Source: GCA-2725625 sp964574215 (lineage in GTDB: Bacteria > Pseudomonadota > Alphaproteobacteria > Rhodospirillales > UBA2165). From it: 64,000 nucleotides of DNA. The notes under the pieces are model-generated. The model was not told the origin of the DNA, did no database searches, and worked only from the letters and a program-made list of their open reading frames with translations. The DNA lies in the NCBI GenBank assembly GCA_964574215.1, contig CAZNLR010000003.1:1-64000 (forward strand), read 5' to 3'. This document shows positions 9,326 through 17,606 of the stretch, one piece after another; the stretch's first letter is position 1; each line of letters opens with the position of its first letter. Both the position numbers and the translations under genes were made by a program.

Positions 9326-9982
9326 ATGGCAAAAGAACCGAAACAACAGAAAGCGCCCAGGCAGCCCGCTCGAAAGGGAGGCAAAGGCTTCTCGTTGATC
9401 CTTTGGGCGTTCATGTTCGTTCTGGTCATGATGGCCTTCCCCCAGTTGATTATTTTGCTGTTTATCGGAATGTTGCCCACCGTGGTCGCCTACATCATCG
9501 ACAAAACCCCGAAAAAGTATGCCGCCTTCAGTGTTGGCGGCATGAATCTGTCCGGTGTGTTTCCGGCGTTGGGAGAATTGTGGACCGGAAACAATACCAT
9601 CCCTCACGCCATTGAAATCCTGACCAATATCTTCGACTTGATCGTTATGTATGCAGCCGCGTCATTTGGATGGCTCATCTATATTGCTGTACCTCCTGTG
9701 GTAAACGCCCTGCTCGCCGTTGCCGCGCAACACCGGATCGCTCAGTTGAGATCAAGACAACGCGAGTTGATCCGGGAATGGGGCCAGGATATCGCCACCA
9801 GAACTCAAGAAAATGATCAACCGCCGGAAGGTGCAGCAGCAGTTCCACCGGCCAACGGAAATGGAAACGGAGCTGTCAATGGAACTGGCAATGGAGCTGG
9901 CAATGGAACTGGCAATGCCAACGGTGATGGTGCGGAAAACCCCGACGAAGCTCCGGTGTTAACCGAGATTACCGGGCCTTAA
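9326..9982 (+). CDS. small membrane protein with Asn-Gly repeat tail
   Basis: A 218-residue protein I cannot assign. A basic N-terminus (KEPKQQKAPRQPARKGGK) is followed by two hydrophobic segments that read as one long or two short helices (about 25-60), a further segment at about 98-130, then an amphipathic region and a C-terminal tail made of NGNG, NGTGNGAGN-type repeats ending in acidic residues. It is transcribed directly behind the pseudokinase gene, so a membrane complex of the two is a reasonable inference. It ends right at a terminator-like hairpin. Confidence 0.6.
   Translation: MAKEPKQQKAPRQPARKGGKGFSLILWAFMFVLVMMAFPQLIILLFIGMLPTVVAYIIDKTPKKYAAFSVGGMNLSGVFPALGELWTGNNTIPHAIEILTNIFDLIVMYAAASFGWLIYIAVPPVVNALLAVAAQHRIAQLRSRQRELIREWGQDIATRTQENDQPPEGAAAVPPANGNGNGAVNGTGNGAGNGTGNANGDGAENPDEAPVLTEITGP
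9853..9931 (+). repeat. in-gene AATGGARCTGGC repeat
   Basis: Imperfect tandem copies of a 12-base unit (AATGGAACTGGC / AATGGAGCTGGC) inside the preceding membrane protein gene, encoding the Asn-Gly-Thr/Ala-Gly tail. Such repeats can change length by slippage; no frameshift results because the unit is a multiple of three. Confidence 0.7.
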
Positions 9983-9986
9983 AAAA

Positions 9987-10012
9987 AAAGCGCCCCACGT
10001 ATGAGGCGCTTT
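9987..10012 (-). terminator. terminator for rpoH, possibly bidirectional
   Basis: AAAGCGCC (9987-9994) pairs with GGCGCTTT (10005-10012), loop of 10. Read on the minus strand the stem is followed by a run of nine T, so it mainly ends rpoH; on the plus strand it directly follows the membrane protein stop codon and has only a short T run. Confidence 0.8.
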
Positions 10013-10033
10013 GTTATCGGTCATGGGATCGAT

Positions 10034-10918
10034 CTAGCAACTGATCCTTTGGTCGATCACCGCATTGCGCATTGATTTTTGCAATTTCTCAAATGCACGG
10101 ACTTCAATCTGCCGGACACGCTCCCGGGATATGCCGTATTCTTGGCTCAGAAGTTCCAGGGTTACCGGTTCGTCCTGTAACCGGCGTTGGGACAGAATAT
10201 GCCTCTCGCGCTCTTTGAGGCCTTTCAGGGCCGTATAAAGAAGCTGGCGGCGGTTATCCAGTTCCTGATTGTCGGCCAGAGCCTGCTCCTGATCCTGACT
10301 TTCGTCGACCAGCCAATCCTGCCACTCGCCTTCGCCGTCTTCACGGAGAGGCGCGTTCAAGGAATTATCGGGCCTGGCCATCCGGCGGTTCATAGAAACG
10401 ACGTCCTTTTCCGGTACATTCAGCCGCTCGGCGATATCGGTGACGTGTTCCGGTGTAAGGTCGCCTTCTTCCAGCGCTTTGATCTGGCTTTTTAGTTTGC
10501 GGAGATTGAAGAACAATTTCTTCTGGGCAGCGGTGGTGCCGATTTTGACCAGCGACCACGAATGCAGAATGTACTCCTGCATGGCTGCTCTAATCCACCA
10601 CATGGCATAGGTGGCGAGGCGGAAGCCGCGATCCGGGTCGAAACGCTTGACCGCTTGCATCATGCCGATATTGCCTTCGGCGATCAATTCCGCGACGGGA
10701 AGGCCGTAGCCGCGATAACCCATGGCAATCTTGGCCACCAGCCGCAAATGGCTGTTGATCAGTTGGTGGGCGGCTTCATGGTCCTCGTTTTTTAGCCAGC
10801 TATTCGCCAGGCTGACTTCTTCTTCCGGTTTCAACATGGGAAATTTTCGAATTTCCTGAAGATACCGGGAAAGATTTGCTTCTGGGGATATTGTGAGATT
10901 TAAAGTTTGAACTGCCAT
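10034..10918 (-). CDS. rpoH: RNA polymerase heat-shock sigma factor (sigma-32)
   Basis: A 294-residue group 3 sigma factor. Region 2 (NSHLRLVAKIAMGYRGYGLP, RFDPDRGFRLATYAMWWI) and region 4 (SQEYGISRERVRQIEVRAFEKL) are complete, and the RpoH box QKKLFFNLRKLK separates it from RpoD. RpoH directs transcription of chaperone and protease genes. The ATG at 10918 is preferred over the GTG at 10930 because AGGTGGACGGA lies just in front of it. The 160-base upstream region contains a CtrA-like motif. Alphaproteobacteria often have two rpoH genes; the sequence alone does not tell which this is. Confidence 0.95.
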   Translation of the reverse strand: MAVQTLNLTISPEANLSRYLQEIRKFPMLKPEEEVSLANSWLKNEDHEAAHQLINSHLRLVAKIAMGYRGYGLPVAELIAEGNIGMMQAVKRFDPDRGFRLATYAMWWIRAAMQEYILHSWSLVKIGTTAAQKKLFFNLRKLKSQIKALEEGDLTPEHVTDIAERLNVPEKDVVSMNRRMARPDNSLNAPLREDGEGEWQDWLVDESQDQEQALADNQELDNRRQLLYTALKGLKERERHILSQRRLQDEPVTLELLSQEYGISRERVRQIEVRAFEKLQKSMRNAVIDQRISC

Positions 10919-10981
10919 TTTTCCGTCCACCTAAATCTTGATAATTTGTCTGTTGGTTGCTTCCGCTGTTAAGCAATCGTC

Positions 10982-10996
10982 TTAACGATCGGTTAA
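10982..10996. promoter_or_regulatory. possible CtrA-type site upstream of rpoH
   Basis: TTAA-CGATCGG-TTAA matches the CtrA consensus TTAA-N7-TTAA exactly and lies 64 bases upstream of the rpoH start. Within it CTTAACGATCGGTTAAG is almost a palindrome. A CtrA pathway is plausible here because divK is present, but a motif this short occurs by chance, so this is only suggestive. Confidence 0.35.
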
Positions 10997-11079
10997 GCAA
11001 TGATGTCTGGAACAGCATCTGGGATCAATGAACGGAGTGTATTATCGAGTAAGCGAATGTAACAATTGCAAGAAGCCCG

Positions 11080-12045
11080 TTACAGAAGCGATGAAATGTC
11101 GCTCGGCAGCAGGCTTTCGAATTTTAGTTTTTCACCGTTTCTGGGATGGTCGAATCCGATTAAATAAGCATGTAGAGCCTGGCGGCCGAGATTTTTGACA
11201 GCCATAAGAAAATTTTCCGGCATGTTCTTTTCGAATCTTTTGCTGTCTCTACCGCCATAAAGAGGGTCGCCGATGACGGCGTGACCGAGCGATGCCATAT
11301 GCACACGAATTTGATGGGTCCGTCCCGTCGCCAGCCGGCACTCGACCAGACTGGCCCAATCGCCGACCGGCTTTATCAGCCGATATCTGGTCAACGCGGT
11401 TTTGCCGCCTCGTTTAACAACGGCCATCTTTTTGCGGTTACGCGGGTTGCGGCCGATGTTACCTTCGATGTCACCTTTCTTCTTGTTGGGAACGCCCCAG
11501 ACCACCGCTTTATAGGCGCGCTCCAAACTATGAGCCGCAAACTGATCGGCGAGAATCCGATGCGCCTGGTCGTTTTTAGCTGCCACCATCAGGCCGCTGG
11601 TCCCCTTATCCAACCGGTGCACGATGCCCGGCCTGGCTTCGCCGCCAATCCCCGACAGGCTGTCACCACAATGGGCGATCAAGGCGTTGACGAGGGTTCG
11701 GTCGGGGTTGCCGGGCGCCGGATGCACCACCAGACCGGCCGGTTTGTCGATCACGATGAGATCGTCGTCCTCGTAGGCGATAACCAACTCGATATGCTGA
11801 CCGGCCGGGACCGCAGGTTTGACCGGCGGCACATTAACCTCGAAACTGTCGCCGGATTTGACCCGCCGGGACGGGTCGGTTACCTTCGCGCCCGAAATTT
11901 CGACATGCCCACCGGTGATCAATGTTTTGATGCGGCTTCTGGATAGTGTTTCCAGCCGGTCGCTCAGGAATTTATCCAAGCGGGAACCGCCGTCGGTTGA
12001 ACCGGCGGCAACGGTATATGTAGTAGATGTGTTTTCCGTATTCAT
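11080..12045 (-). CDS. rluD: ribosomal large subunit pseudouridine synthase (RluD type)
   Basis: A 321-residue RluA-family pseudouridine synthase with an N-terminal S4 RNA-binding domain (residues about 17-75, SRLDKFLSDRL) and the catalytic motif GIVHRLDKGTSGLM, whose Asp is the nucleophile, followed by GRTHQIRVHMA. The layout matches RluD, which modifies helix 69 of 23S rRNA. The ATG at 12045 (MNTENTS) is preferred to a TTG three codons earlier. It is divergent from the DUF6476 gene with only 23 bases between start codons, an arrangement I recall as common in alphaproteobacteria. Confidence 0.92.
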   Translation of the reverse strand: MNTENTSTTYTVAAGSTDGGSRLDKFLSDRLETLSRSRIKTLITGGHVEISGAKVTDPSRRVKSGDSFEVNVPPVKPAVPAGQHIELVIAYEDDDLIVIDKPAGLVVHPAPGNPDRTLVNALIAHCGDSLSGIGGEARPGIVHRLDKGTSGLMVAAKNDQAHRILADQFAAHSLERAYKAVVWGVPNKKKGDIEGNIGRNPRNRKKMAVVKRGGKTALTRYRLIKPVGDWASLVECRLATGRTHQIRVHMASLGHAVIGDPLYGGRDSKRFEKNMPENFLMAVKNLGRQALHAYLIGFDHPRNGEKLKFESLLPSDISSLL

Positions 12046-12068
12046 ACGGAACAAAGTGGACCAAAAAC

Positions 12069-12440
12069 ATGCAAAAAAACAAGGCTCTCGTTTCTCTCGT
12101 CGTCGGACTCGGCTTGATGATTATTGCCGGTTTGATCATTCTGGTCTGGGGTCTCTACCAGAAATCGGCTGATCCGAACTTTAAGATGTTCTCGGAGTCT
12201 GATGACAAGCCCGCCCTTGTTAGAAGTACCCCTGCGGTTCCCCCTTCACCAACCGAGAAACCTTTTCCCGCCAACGTATCAATTCCGCTGCCCCAGGGTT
12301 ACTGGATTGAAGAAATGGAAATCACCAGCGGCAGGATCATCGTTCACATTACCAACGATACAAAACGTGACCGAATTTTGATTTTGGATGCCGATACCGG
12401 CGCCGTGATCCGGCGTATCCGTTTCGATACTCGTCCGTAG
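12069..12440 (+). CDS. DUF6476 family membrane protein
   Basis: A 123-residue protein with one membrane helix near the N-terminus (residues about 7-30, rich in Leu, Ile, Val, Gly) and a periplasmic part. The pattern SIPLPQGYWIEE...RIIVHITNDTKRDRILILDADTGAVIRRI matches what I know of DUF6476, where a short beta-rich domain follows a single helix. Function is unknown. The frame opens 14 codons earlier, but these overlap the divergent rluD start, and MQKNKALVS gives a normal membrane-protein N-terminus. Confidence 0.65.
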   Translation: MQKNKALVSLVVGLGLMIIAGLIILVWGLYQKSADPNFKMFSESDDKPALVRSTPAVPPSPTEKPFPANVSIPLPQGYWIEEMEITSGRIIVHITNDTKRDRILILDADTGAVIRRIRFDTRP

Positions 12441-12447
12441 CCCGGCC

Positions 12448-12885
12448 GTGATTTCATTTACGCAACGGCAACTGGACCAAATCGCTCAAGAGGCCGAACG
12501 TGCCTATCCTGCGGAATGCTGCGGCATGCTGGTGGGGAAGGATGCACCGGACAGCGGCCTTCTCGTCACCCGCATTGTGGCCAGCCCCAATATCTTCGCC
12601 GACGGCGCGAACGACCGTTTTCAGGTCGACCCGCAAATCCAGATCGATCTGTTTCGAGAACTTCGGGACACCGACCAACGCATTATCGGCCATTATCATT
12701 CCCATCCCGACCATCCGGCGGAACCTTCCGAAACCGATCTCGAAAAAGCCTGGGAGCCTGAACTGGTCTGGGTGATCATCGCCGTGGAGGACGGCACGTC
12801 CGGTGAGATCAAGTCCTACCGGATCGATCCGGCCACTGGACAATTCGGGGAACTTCAAATCACCATGCGGGAGGGCAGCCCTTGA
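12448..12885 (+). CDS. Mov34/MPN (JAMM) family metallopeptidase-like protein
   Basis: A 145-residue JAB1/MPN domain protein. The zinc ligands and catalytic residue of the JAMM motif are all visible: E23 (AECCGMLVG), H84 and H86 in HSHP, and D97 in SETD. Bacterial members cleave small sulphur-carrier proteins such as CysO or ThiS-like substrates or isopeptide-like bonds; which applies here is unknown. It starts with GTG, seven bases behind the DUF6476 stop, so the two are likely cotranscribed. No sulphur-carrier gene is next to it. Confidence 0.85.
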   Translation: MISFTQRQLDQIAQEAERAYPAECCGMLVGKDAPDSGLLVTRIVASPNIFADGANDRFQVDPQIQIDLFRELRDTDQRIIGHYHSHPDHPAEPSETDLEKAWEPELVWVIIAVEDGTSGEIKSYRIDPATGQFGELQITMREGSP

Positions 12886-12911
12886 TCAAAAGGTATTTTT
12901 TCCAGTAAAAT
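12882..12911 (+). promoter_or_regulatory. possible sigma-70 promoter of tRNA-Glu
   Basis: TTGATC (12882-12887) and TAAAAT (12906-12911) with an 18-base spacer lie 22 bases before the tRNA and overlap the stop codon of the preceding gene. The boxes are near consensus, but this is prediction by eye. Confidence 0.4.
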
Positions 12912-12933
12912 AGCGGCCAATAGAAAAATCTAG

Positions 12934-13009
12934 GTCCCCATCGTCTAGTGGCCTAGGACGCTGGCCTCTCACGCCGGAAACAGGGGTTCGACTCCCCTTG
13001 GGGATACCA
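12934..13009 (+). tRNA. tRNA-Glu(CTC)
   Basis: A 76-base cloverleaf including an encoded CCA. The acceptor stem GTCCCCA pairs with TGGGGAT (one G-T pair), the anticodon loop is CTCTCAC with anticodon CTC at 12968-12970, and the T arm is AGGGGTTCGACTCCCCT-like. The anticodon stem CTGGC/GCCGG has one wobble pair. Reads glutamate GAG codons. Confidence 0.95.
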
Positions 13010-13102
13010 ACTTTTCTAGAATAGACCTCACCCCTTGGATCACGTTGCGGCTCTGCGCCCTTCCGGGCTATGATCAGCGGTGCTTCGAATTAAGGGGGGT
13101 AA

Positions 13103-16054
13103 ATGAAATTCCCGGTCATATTGTACGGGCTGCTATGGCTGCTCCGCTTTGCGGCGCGAATGCATCCGGATTTTAAGAATCGTCTATCGGAAAAATCCTT
13201 CACTGCCCAAATCCGGACCAAGGACGGGAAGGTTGGCCGCTGGTTCACCTTCGGCAGTAGCAAGGTTGTCTCAAAAAGCGGTCTCCATCCGGACGCCACC
13301 GTCGTCCTTTCCTTTCACAACGCCGATATCGGCGCTCGTTTGCTCACCCCGCCGGTGGATTGGCTGGAACAGACCAGTGCTCAGAAGAATTTCGATCTGA
13401 CCTTGGATGGTCCGGATGAGCTTACCTATTGGTTTGCCCAGACCCTGATGATCGCCCAACGCGCCGGCTGGAAATTCGGCACCAAGTTGGCAGGCGATGT
13501 CACCCGCTATACCAGCATGACCAACGGCGGGCCTTGTTTCGTTTATGTGAAAAACGGCAAAATCCTGCGCATTACGCCGATCGAGTTCGATGAATCGGAT
13601 CCTGCGCCTTGGACCATAGAAGCCAAGGGTCAGCGGTTGACCCCTCCCCGCAAGACGACCATGAGCCCACACGGCATGAACTGGAAATCCATGGTCTATT
13701 CGCCTGACCGGTTGCTTTATCCCATGAAGCGGGTCGATTTCGACCCGAAAGGCGAGCGTAATCAGGAAAACCGGGGCGAATCCGGTTACGAACGCATCAG
13801 TTGGGACGAAGCCGCCGACATCGTGGGCGACGAGATCAAACGGATGAATACCGAGCACGGCAGAGGCGCCATCACTTTCAACCACGGTTCGCACCACAGC
13901 TGGGGAAACATCGGCTATTTATTCAGCGCCTTGGTCCGCTTCGCCAATTTGGTCGGCCACACCAAAATCGTGCACAACCCGGATAGTTGGGAGGGATGGT
14001 TCTGGGGGGCCATGCACCATTGGGGAAATTCCATGCGGCTCGGCTTGAGCGAGGGCTACGGCACTGTGGAGGATTTGCTCAGCGAAGCGGAGATGGTGGT
14101 GTTCTGGTCCAGCGATCCGGAATCCACGTCCGGCGTTTACGGTGGACAGGAGGGTACGGTCCGCCGCGCCTGGTTGAAAAAGCTCGGTATCAAAGTCGTT
14201 CACATCGATCCCTATTTCAACCACACGGCGGCGTTTCTCGGCGGCAAATGGTTGGCGCCGCAACCGGGCACCGATGCCGCCCTGGCGCTCGCCATCGCCT
14301 ATGTGTGGATCACCGAAGACCTTTACGACAAGACGTTCGTTGCCGAGCGCACCGTCGGCTTTGATGTTTGGAAAGACTATATCCTGGGCCAGGATGACGG
14401 CATCGCCAAATCACCGGAATGGCAGGCGGCGGAAACCGGTATCGCCGCTCGCGTGGTCCGGGCCTTGGCCCGGGAATGGGGGTCCAGGAAAACCTACCTC
14501 GGGGCCGGAGGCCTTGGCATGGGTTGGGGCGGGGCCTGCCGCAACGCCAGTGGTATTCGCTGGGCTCGCGCCATGGTGTGCCTGCTCGCCATGCAGGGAT
14601 TCGGCAGACCGGGCGTCAACATGGGAAATCTCCAATGGGGAACGCCGCTTGATCTGTCCTTCTGGTTCCCGGGTTACGGCGACGGCGGCATATCGGGAGA
14701 CCTGCAAAACACCGCCCTGGCAATCCAGCTTTACCAGCGCATGCCGCAACTGCCGACCGCCAACACATCAATGCAGAAAATACCCCGGGTTCAATTGCCG
14801 GAGGCGATCATTAACGGAAAAGTCGAAGGTTACCCAAGGGACGGTCTCTCGCTTGAGGGCCAGTTTGCCAAAATCAGGTATCCGGCGCCGGCCCACTCAC
14901 CGGTTCGCATGCTCTACAAATACGGCGGATCGAACCTGAGCACCATGCCCAACGCCAACCGCTATATCGACATGTACCGCTCGCCCAATCTGGAATTCGT
15001 CGTCAATCAGTCGATCTGGATGGAGGGAGAAGCGAAATTCGCCGATATCATCCTGCCCGCCTGCACCAGCTTCGAGCGCTGGGACATAAGCGAATGGAGC
15101 GGCTTCGGCGGCTACGGCCATCACGGTCAAACCCAGGTCAATCACCGGGTTATCATGCTGCAACACAAATGCATCGAGCCGCTTGGTGAATCGAAGTCGG
15201 ATTACGACATCTTCGTTGAAATCTCGAAGCGGCTGGGTCTCAGCGCCTATTTTTCGGAAGGCATGAGCGATTTGGATTGGGCCAAACGGATGTTCGATGC
15301 CTCCGACCTGCCGACCATTACGTCATGGCGGAAATTCCGCCGCAAAGGCTATGCCGTTATCGCCGCACCGCCGCCTGAGGAACGCCCGCCGGTGGCCTTT
15401 AATTGGTTTTACGAGGGCCGCAAGAAAGATGCGCCGGAGCCCTATCCGCCGCCATCCGAATATAAGGAAGGATTTTTGCACGGGCTCCAGACACCGTCCG
15501 GAAAGTTCGAGTTTGAATGCCATACCTTGAAATCGTTCGATCCAAACGATGAAGAGCGGCCACCGATTCTCAAGTACGCGCGCCCCTGGGAAGGACTGGA
15601 CGCGGCGGGCTACGACAAATACCCGCTGCAACTGGTGTCCCCCCATCCGCGCTTTAGTTTTCATACCCAAGGCGACGGCAAGGACAGCTATATTAACGAT
15701 ATCGAGGATCACCGTGTGCTGATTGATGGCCATTACTATTTAATCCTGAGACTAAACCCGCACGACGCTATAAAGCGCGGCATCAAGCGGCATGATCTCG
15801 TCAGGGTATTCAATGACCGGGGAGCGGTTATTTGCGCGGCTGAACTCACCGAAAGGATTCATCCCGGCGTCATTCATGGCTACGAATCGTCGGCGGTTTA
15901 TAGTCGGACCGGCGAATCCGAGGGCGCACCGGAAACCGGCGGCTGCCTCAATCTGCTCACACCTGAACGTTCACAAATCAAACAGGCCGAAGCCATGGCC
16001 CCGAGCTTGTGTTTGGTTGAGGTTGAAGTCTGGAGCGGACAAACCACCATTTGA
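13103..16054 (+). CDS. SCP2-like domain fused to transhydroxylase-type molybdopterin enzyme
   Basis: A 983-residue protein. Residues about 15-115 resemble a sterol-carrier-protein-2-like lipid-binding fold (WFTFGSSKVVSKSGLHPDATVVLSF). From about 135 it is a DMSO-reductase-superfamily molybdopterin subunit of the pyrogallol-phloroglucinol transhydroxylase type: no N-terminal 4Fe-4S cysteines, and H264, D294-S295 and Y525 reproduce the spacing I recall for the Pelobacter active site (H144, D174, Mo ligand S175, Y404). That enzyme moves a hydroxyl between phenols without net redox change and needs a beta subunit with Fe-S clusters; none is encoded nearby. No Tat signal is present, so it is probably cytoplasmic. 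The ATG follows AAGGGGGG. The substrate is not known. Confidence 0.75.
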   Translation: MKFPVILYGLLWLLRFAARMHPDFKNRLSEKSFTAQIRTKDGKVGRWFTFGSSKVVSKSGLHPDATVVLSFHNADIGARLLTPPVDWLEQTSAQKNFDLTLDGPDELTYWFAQTLMIAQRAGWKFGTKLAGDVTRYTSMTNGGPCFVYVKNGKILRITPIEFDESDPAPWTIEAKGQRLTPPRKTTMSPHGMNWKSMVYSPDRLLYPMKRVDFDPKGERNQENRGESGYERISWDEAADIVGDEIKRMNTEHGRGAITFNHGSHHSWGNIGYLFSALVRFANLVGHTKIVHNPDSWEGWFWGAMHHWGNSMRLGLSEGYGTVEDLLSEAEMVVFWSSDPESTSGVYGGQEGTVRRAWLKKLGIKVVHIDPYFNHTAAFLGGKWLAPQPGTDAALALAIAYVWITEDLYDKTFVAERTVGFDVWKDYILGQDDGIAKSPEWQAAETGIAARVVRALAREWGSRKTYLGAGGLGMGWGGACRNASGIRWARAMVCLLAMQGFGRPGVNMGNLQWGTPLDLSFWFPGYGDGGISGDLQNTALAIQLYQRMPQLPTANTSMQKIPRVQLPEAIINGKVEGYPRDGLSLEGQFAKIRYPAPAHSPVRMLYKYGGSNLSTMPNANRYIDMYRSPNLEFVVNQSIWMEGEAKFADIILPACTSFERWDISEWSGFGGYGHHGQTQVNHRVIMLQHKCIEPLGESKSDYDIFVEISKRLGLSAYFSEGMSDLDWAKRMFDASDLPTITSWRKFRRKGYAVIAAPPPEERPPVAFNWFYEGRKKDAPEPYPPPSEYKEGFLHGLQTPSGKFEFECHTLKSFDPNDEERPPILKYARPWEGLDAAGYDKYPLQLVSPHPRFSFHTQGDGKDSYINDIEDHRVLIDGHYYLILRLNPHDAIKRGIKRHDLVRVFNDRGAVICAAELTERIHPGVIHGYESSAVYSRTGESEGAPETGGCLNLLTPERSQIKQAEAMAPSLCLVEVEVWSGQTTI

Positions 16055-16183
16055 AATTTGGTATCGGGACGTGATAAACGTTACCAGCGATACGTCTGTA
16101 ACAGGTTGATAAATAAAATTTATTCGTGCTGCTCAACGTCCGTTCGCATTTTGTGCCGATCGAACTCCTACTGGAAAGTTTGA

Positions 16184-17593
16184 ATGCCCGATTTCAACAG
16201 CCAGATCGAAGATATTCTGAAATCAGTGAATGCGAACGATCACGAATCTGCCCTTACTAAAATTCAAACCTTATTGGATAACGGTTTTTTCGTCGCCAAT
16301 TTGATCCTCTACAAGGGTGTCATCGGAAAGTACTTCAACAAGCCAGACTCCGTTGCAGAGCTAACCGGCCTGATGCGCCAATTCCGGCAAACCCAAACCC
16401 ATCTGGACGAAAATCGCCTCAGCAAACATCCGCTCATCGTCGAAGCGTTGTTTGGGCTGTTTCGTGATGGCCGGCATAAAGACCTTATGTCTGTATCGGA
16501 ACTGGTGGGTTGTTTTGACGACAGTATTGCGGCGATCATCGGCACCGGTCAGCCACCTCAGGACGATAGCTATCAAACCACGGGCCTTATCGAATTTTCC
16601 AAATCGGATTTCGAGAAGGACAAATTCTCGCCCCGGGTCATATTCGCCACGCGGCGGTTCTGGGACGGGCCGGAATCGCGCCGGCACGATCTGGGGCCAC
16701 GGTTTCAAAAAGCGTTTACCCGCCACGGGTGGGCGATGGAATTGATCGATTTCGATTATCCCGGATCGGAATCGAACGAAAGAATCATTCAAGCAGTCGA
16801 GAAAGAAGAGAAACTCGATTGCGATATTTTCATGGTGGACGCCCAGTCACCTTATTTCGATAATCGCGACATACGCGCGTTCGGCAATTCGGTCAGGAAC
16901 GCCAATCCGAATTTAATTACCATCGGTGTGTTCCCGGATTCATGGATTCCGTCCGTCGACCAGAAAATAGCCGAATACGATGAGTCGTTCGATTTTATTT
17001 GGGAAGTCACGGGACGGCGAAAATTTGCCGAAAACTTCAAAGCCGAGAAAATTCTCTACCTGCCGGTTCCCATCGGCATAGACGTCGAAAAATCAAACCC
17101 CGGCGACAAAATTCGATTTAGCGGCGGCATTAATCTCGCCAATTTCAGCCGATTGTTCTGGCTGTCCCACTTCACGGTCAATCATACGGACATCGACGTT
17201 GATATTTCCGGTCACGAAAGTGAAGATACGGATGTTTTGGACAGCTACCGGAAATATATGGGGAGAGTGTCTTCCGCCCGCATCGGCATCAACTTGACCA
17301 CCCGAACCAACGGCACCCAGATCGTTCCCGGCAGAGCCTATGAAACGATGGCGGCCGGCGTTCCCCTCGTACAAGAATATGCAGAAGACATGCACCAGTT
17401 TTTTGAACCGGGCGTGCATTATTTGGAGTTCTCAAACTTCGAAGAGTTCGACGAACTTTCACGCCGGTATTTTAACGATGAAACAGCGCTTAAGGAGATT
17501 GGAGTTGCCGGTTACCAAAAATTCAAAAATGATTTTTCCGACCACGCCATATTGTCCCATGTCTACGACCGGATTAAATCGAAACTGACGTAA
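16184..17593 (+). CDS. glycosyltransferase with GT1-like C-terminal domain
   Basis: A 469-residue soluble protein. The C-terminal part (about 355-465) fits the glycosyltransferase 1_2/CgeB-like domain, with GRAYETMAAGVPLVQEYAEDMHQFFEPGVHYL as the donor-binding block containing the conserved ExMAxGxPL pattern. The first 130 residues are helical and may mediate protein contacts. The substrate cannot be told. It is convergent with the methyltransferase gene at 17607 and only 13 bases separate their ends; both could act on the same surface glycan, but that is inference. Confidence 0.72.
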   Translation: MPDFNSQIEDILKSVNANDHESALTKIQTLLDNGFFVANLILYKGVIGKYFNKPDSVAELTGLMRQFRQTQTHLDENRLSKHPLIVEALFGLFRDGRHKDLMSVSELVGCFDDSIAAIIGTGQPPQDDSYQTTGLIEFSKSDFEKDKFSPRVIFATRRFWDGPESRRHDLGPRFQKAFTRHGWAMELIDFDYPGSESNERIIQAVEKEEKLDCDIFMVDAQSPYFDNRDIRAFGNSVRNANPNLITIGVFPDSWIPSVDQKIAEYDESFDFIWEVTGRRKFAENFKAEKILYLPVPIGIDVEKSNPGDKIRFSGGINLANFSRLFWLSHFTVNHTDIDVDISGHESEDTDVLDSYRKYMGRVSSARIGINLTTRTNGTQIVPGRAYETMAAGVPLVQEYAEDMHQFFEPGVHYLEFSNFEEFDELSRRYFNDETALKEIGVAGYQKFKNDFSDHAILSHVYDRIKSKLT

Positions 17594-17606
17594 CAGAGCG
17601 CGCGGG

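Noticed and set aside
9853..9931. CRISPR-like repeat
   Set aside because: The 12-base tandem units lie in frame within a protein tail and lack spacers.
13010..13102. Integration site (att) at tRNA-Glu
   Set aside because: The tRNA is followed by a normal gene, no integrase is present and no repeat of the tRNA 3' end was found by eye within the window.
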